DNA of 7,946 nt from Nitrospina sp. (lineage in GTDB: Bacteria > Nitrospinota > Nitrospinia > Nitrospinales > VA-1): contig JABJCF010000531.1 of the NCBI GenBank assembly GCA_018665625.1, positions 1 to 7,946 of the forward strand, written 5' to 3'. Shown here piece after piece: positions 7,279-7,946 of this stretch. Below the pieces are notes generated by a model. That model had not been told where the DNA came from and ran no database searches. It was given only the letters and a program-made list of their open reading frames with translations. How positions within the stretch are numbered: position 1 is the first letter of the stretch; every line of letters begins with the position of its first letter. The translations under genes were made by a program, and so were the position numbers.

Positions 7279-7572
7279 GTGGCCAATGTATTTTTTAAGA
7301 CGGATAACGTTACCCATGAAGTGGAAGACGGTACTCCTCTTATAGATTTTTGCGATGAAATTGATGTGTCTCTTTCTTTTGGATGCACAGAAGGGACTTG
7401 CGGGGTATGCGAAGTCACGGTCATTGAAGGCAAAGAAAACCTTTCGAGGGTCACAGATGAAGAAAAGGATTATTTATTGGAGGAAGACCTTGAAGACGGT
7501 ATGCGATTGGGCTGCCAGGTAAAAATACGAAAAGGAGATGTAACACTTAAATGGAAGAAGGTTAAAGGCTAA
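7279..7572 (+). CDS. plant-type 2Fe-2S ferredoxin
   Basis: A 97-residue small electron carrier. Cluster ligands are Cys36, Cys41, Cys44 and Cys79 in the order C-x4-C-x2-C-x34-C, the plant/cyanobacterial-type spacing rather than the C-x5-C of Isc-type adrenodoxin-like ferredoxins. The segment SFGCTEGTCGVCEV and the later MRLGCQV match the fold well, with the acidic helix EEKDYLLEEDLEDG between them. Cys25 is extra and not a ligand. It starts at GTG with a strong upstream Shine-Dalgarno, whereas the upstream J-protein has none, so ferredoxin may be translated better from a shared transcript. No reductase or oxygenase partner is nearby, so the electron acceptor is unknown. Its stop is two bases from the stop of the convergent TPR gene. 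Confidence 0.92.
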   Translation: MANVFFKTDNVTHEVEDGTPLIDFCDEIDVSLSFGCTEGTCGVCEVTVIEGKENLSRVTDEEKDYLLEEDLEDGMRLGCQVKIRKGDVTLKWKKVKG

Positions 7573-7574
7573 AT

Positions 7575-7946
7575 TTATAATCCACTGCCTTTAATATCTT
7601 CTTCCACTTTTTTCACCATCCATTCTTTAATTTCTTCCGAAAGCTTTTTAGATTCTTCTGTCGGGATATCTGGACAAGCTTGACTGGCCATATCTGCAAA
7701 ACTCATAGCCTCATCTGAAGGGCCTGATTTTTGATAGATTAAGGACATCTTCCAAAGAGATTTCGCTTCCAAAAAGCGCTCACTATTTTTCTTGCCGATG
7801 GATTTAGCATGGCGAAAGCATATCAAGGCTTTTTCATCATTATTCAATTGCCAGTAAGTGTCTCCCAAATTATTAAGTAAGCCGTACTCGATTTTAAAAT
7901 CAGTTCCTTTGCGAATTTTAGGCCAACCTTTTTCATAGCTTTCTAC
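7575..7946 (-). CDS. TPR-repeat protein, 5' end beyond window
   Basis: C-terminal part of a tetratricopeptide protein. The frame is open from the stop at 7575 to the right edge, giving 123 visible residues. The apparent TTG start at 7868 is simply the Leu of a TPR helix (NNLGDTYWQL) and not a start. Two TPR-like units are visible: about 20-55 (YGLLNNLGDTYWQL then KALICFRHAKSIG) and about 59-92 (LEAKSLWKMSLIYQKSG then EAMSFADMASQ). A charged C-terminal helix (about 96-118) ends the protein. TPRs mediate protein contacts; nothing here shows the partner. The start, signal peptide and any other domain lie outside the window. Confidence 0.82.
   Translation of the reverse strand, partial: VESYEKGWPKIRKGTDFKIEYGLLNNLGDTYWQLNNDEKALICFRHAKSIGKKNSERFLEAKSLWKMSLIYQKSGPSDEAMSFADMASQACPDIPTEESKKLSEEIKEWMVKKVEEDIKGSGL

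Noticed and set aside
7182..7454. Minus-strand ORF across the J-protein and ferredoxin junction
   Set aside because: Antisense to conserved ferredoxin cysteines and spans an intergenic gap; no recognisable domain.

Overview
The window is AT-rich chromosomal DNA from a Gram-negative bacterium. A typical lipobox lipoprotein, a GAF/histidine-kinase protein of proteobacterial style, BioC, and a Maf/DUF115 protein all fit that. The mix of several TPR proteins, low GC and scattered small operons would suit a marine Nitrospinota-like or deltaproteobacterial lineage. That placement is an impression from gene style only. There is no rRNA, tRNA, CRISPR array, insertion sequence or phage gene that I can support.

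Layout. Positions 1-4420 hold three plus-strand genes in a row. They are the 3' part of a GAF-histidine kinase gene, open to the left edge of the window; a BioC-type methyltransferase with a probable TTG start; and a 625-residue DUF115/Maf-type protein. Positions 4421-4818 form a compact, apparently self-contained unit: a near-consensus sigma-70 promoter, a strong Shine-Dalgarno, a 62-codon gene of unknown function and a bidirectional hairpin terminator. That terminator also closes the minus-strand pair from 4797 to 6267, which is a coiled-coil/TPR lipoprotein followed by a redoxin with a CPGC motif, overlapping by 14 bases. An 79-base divergent spacer (6268-6346) separates this pair from a plus-strand pair, a class II J-protein (no zinc finger) followed by a plant-type 2Fe-2S ferredoxin. 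The right edge holds the 3' end of a minus-strand TPR protein whose stop lies 2 bases from the ferredoxin stop.

How they might work together. The central and right parts lean towards protein folding and redox: redoxin, lipoprotein with TPRs, J-protein, ferredoxin. The left part is unrelated signalling, biotin precursor synthesis and probable glycosylation. No clear multi-gene novel system is visible. The item most deserving a second look is the small gene at 4577-4765 with its own strong expression signals. No gene-free stretch exceeds 300 bases; the longest is 4421-4576, which contains the promoter described above.
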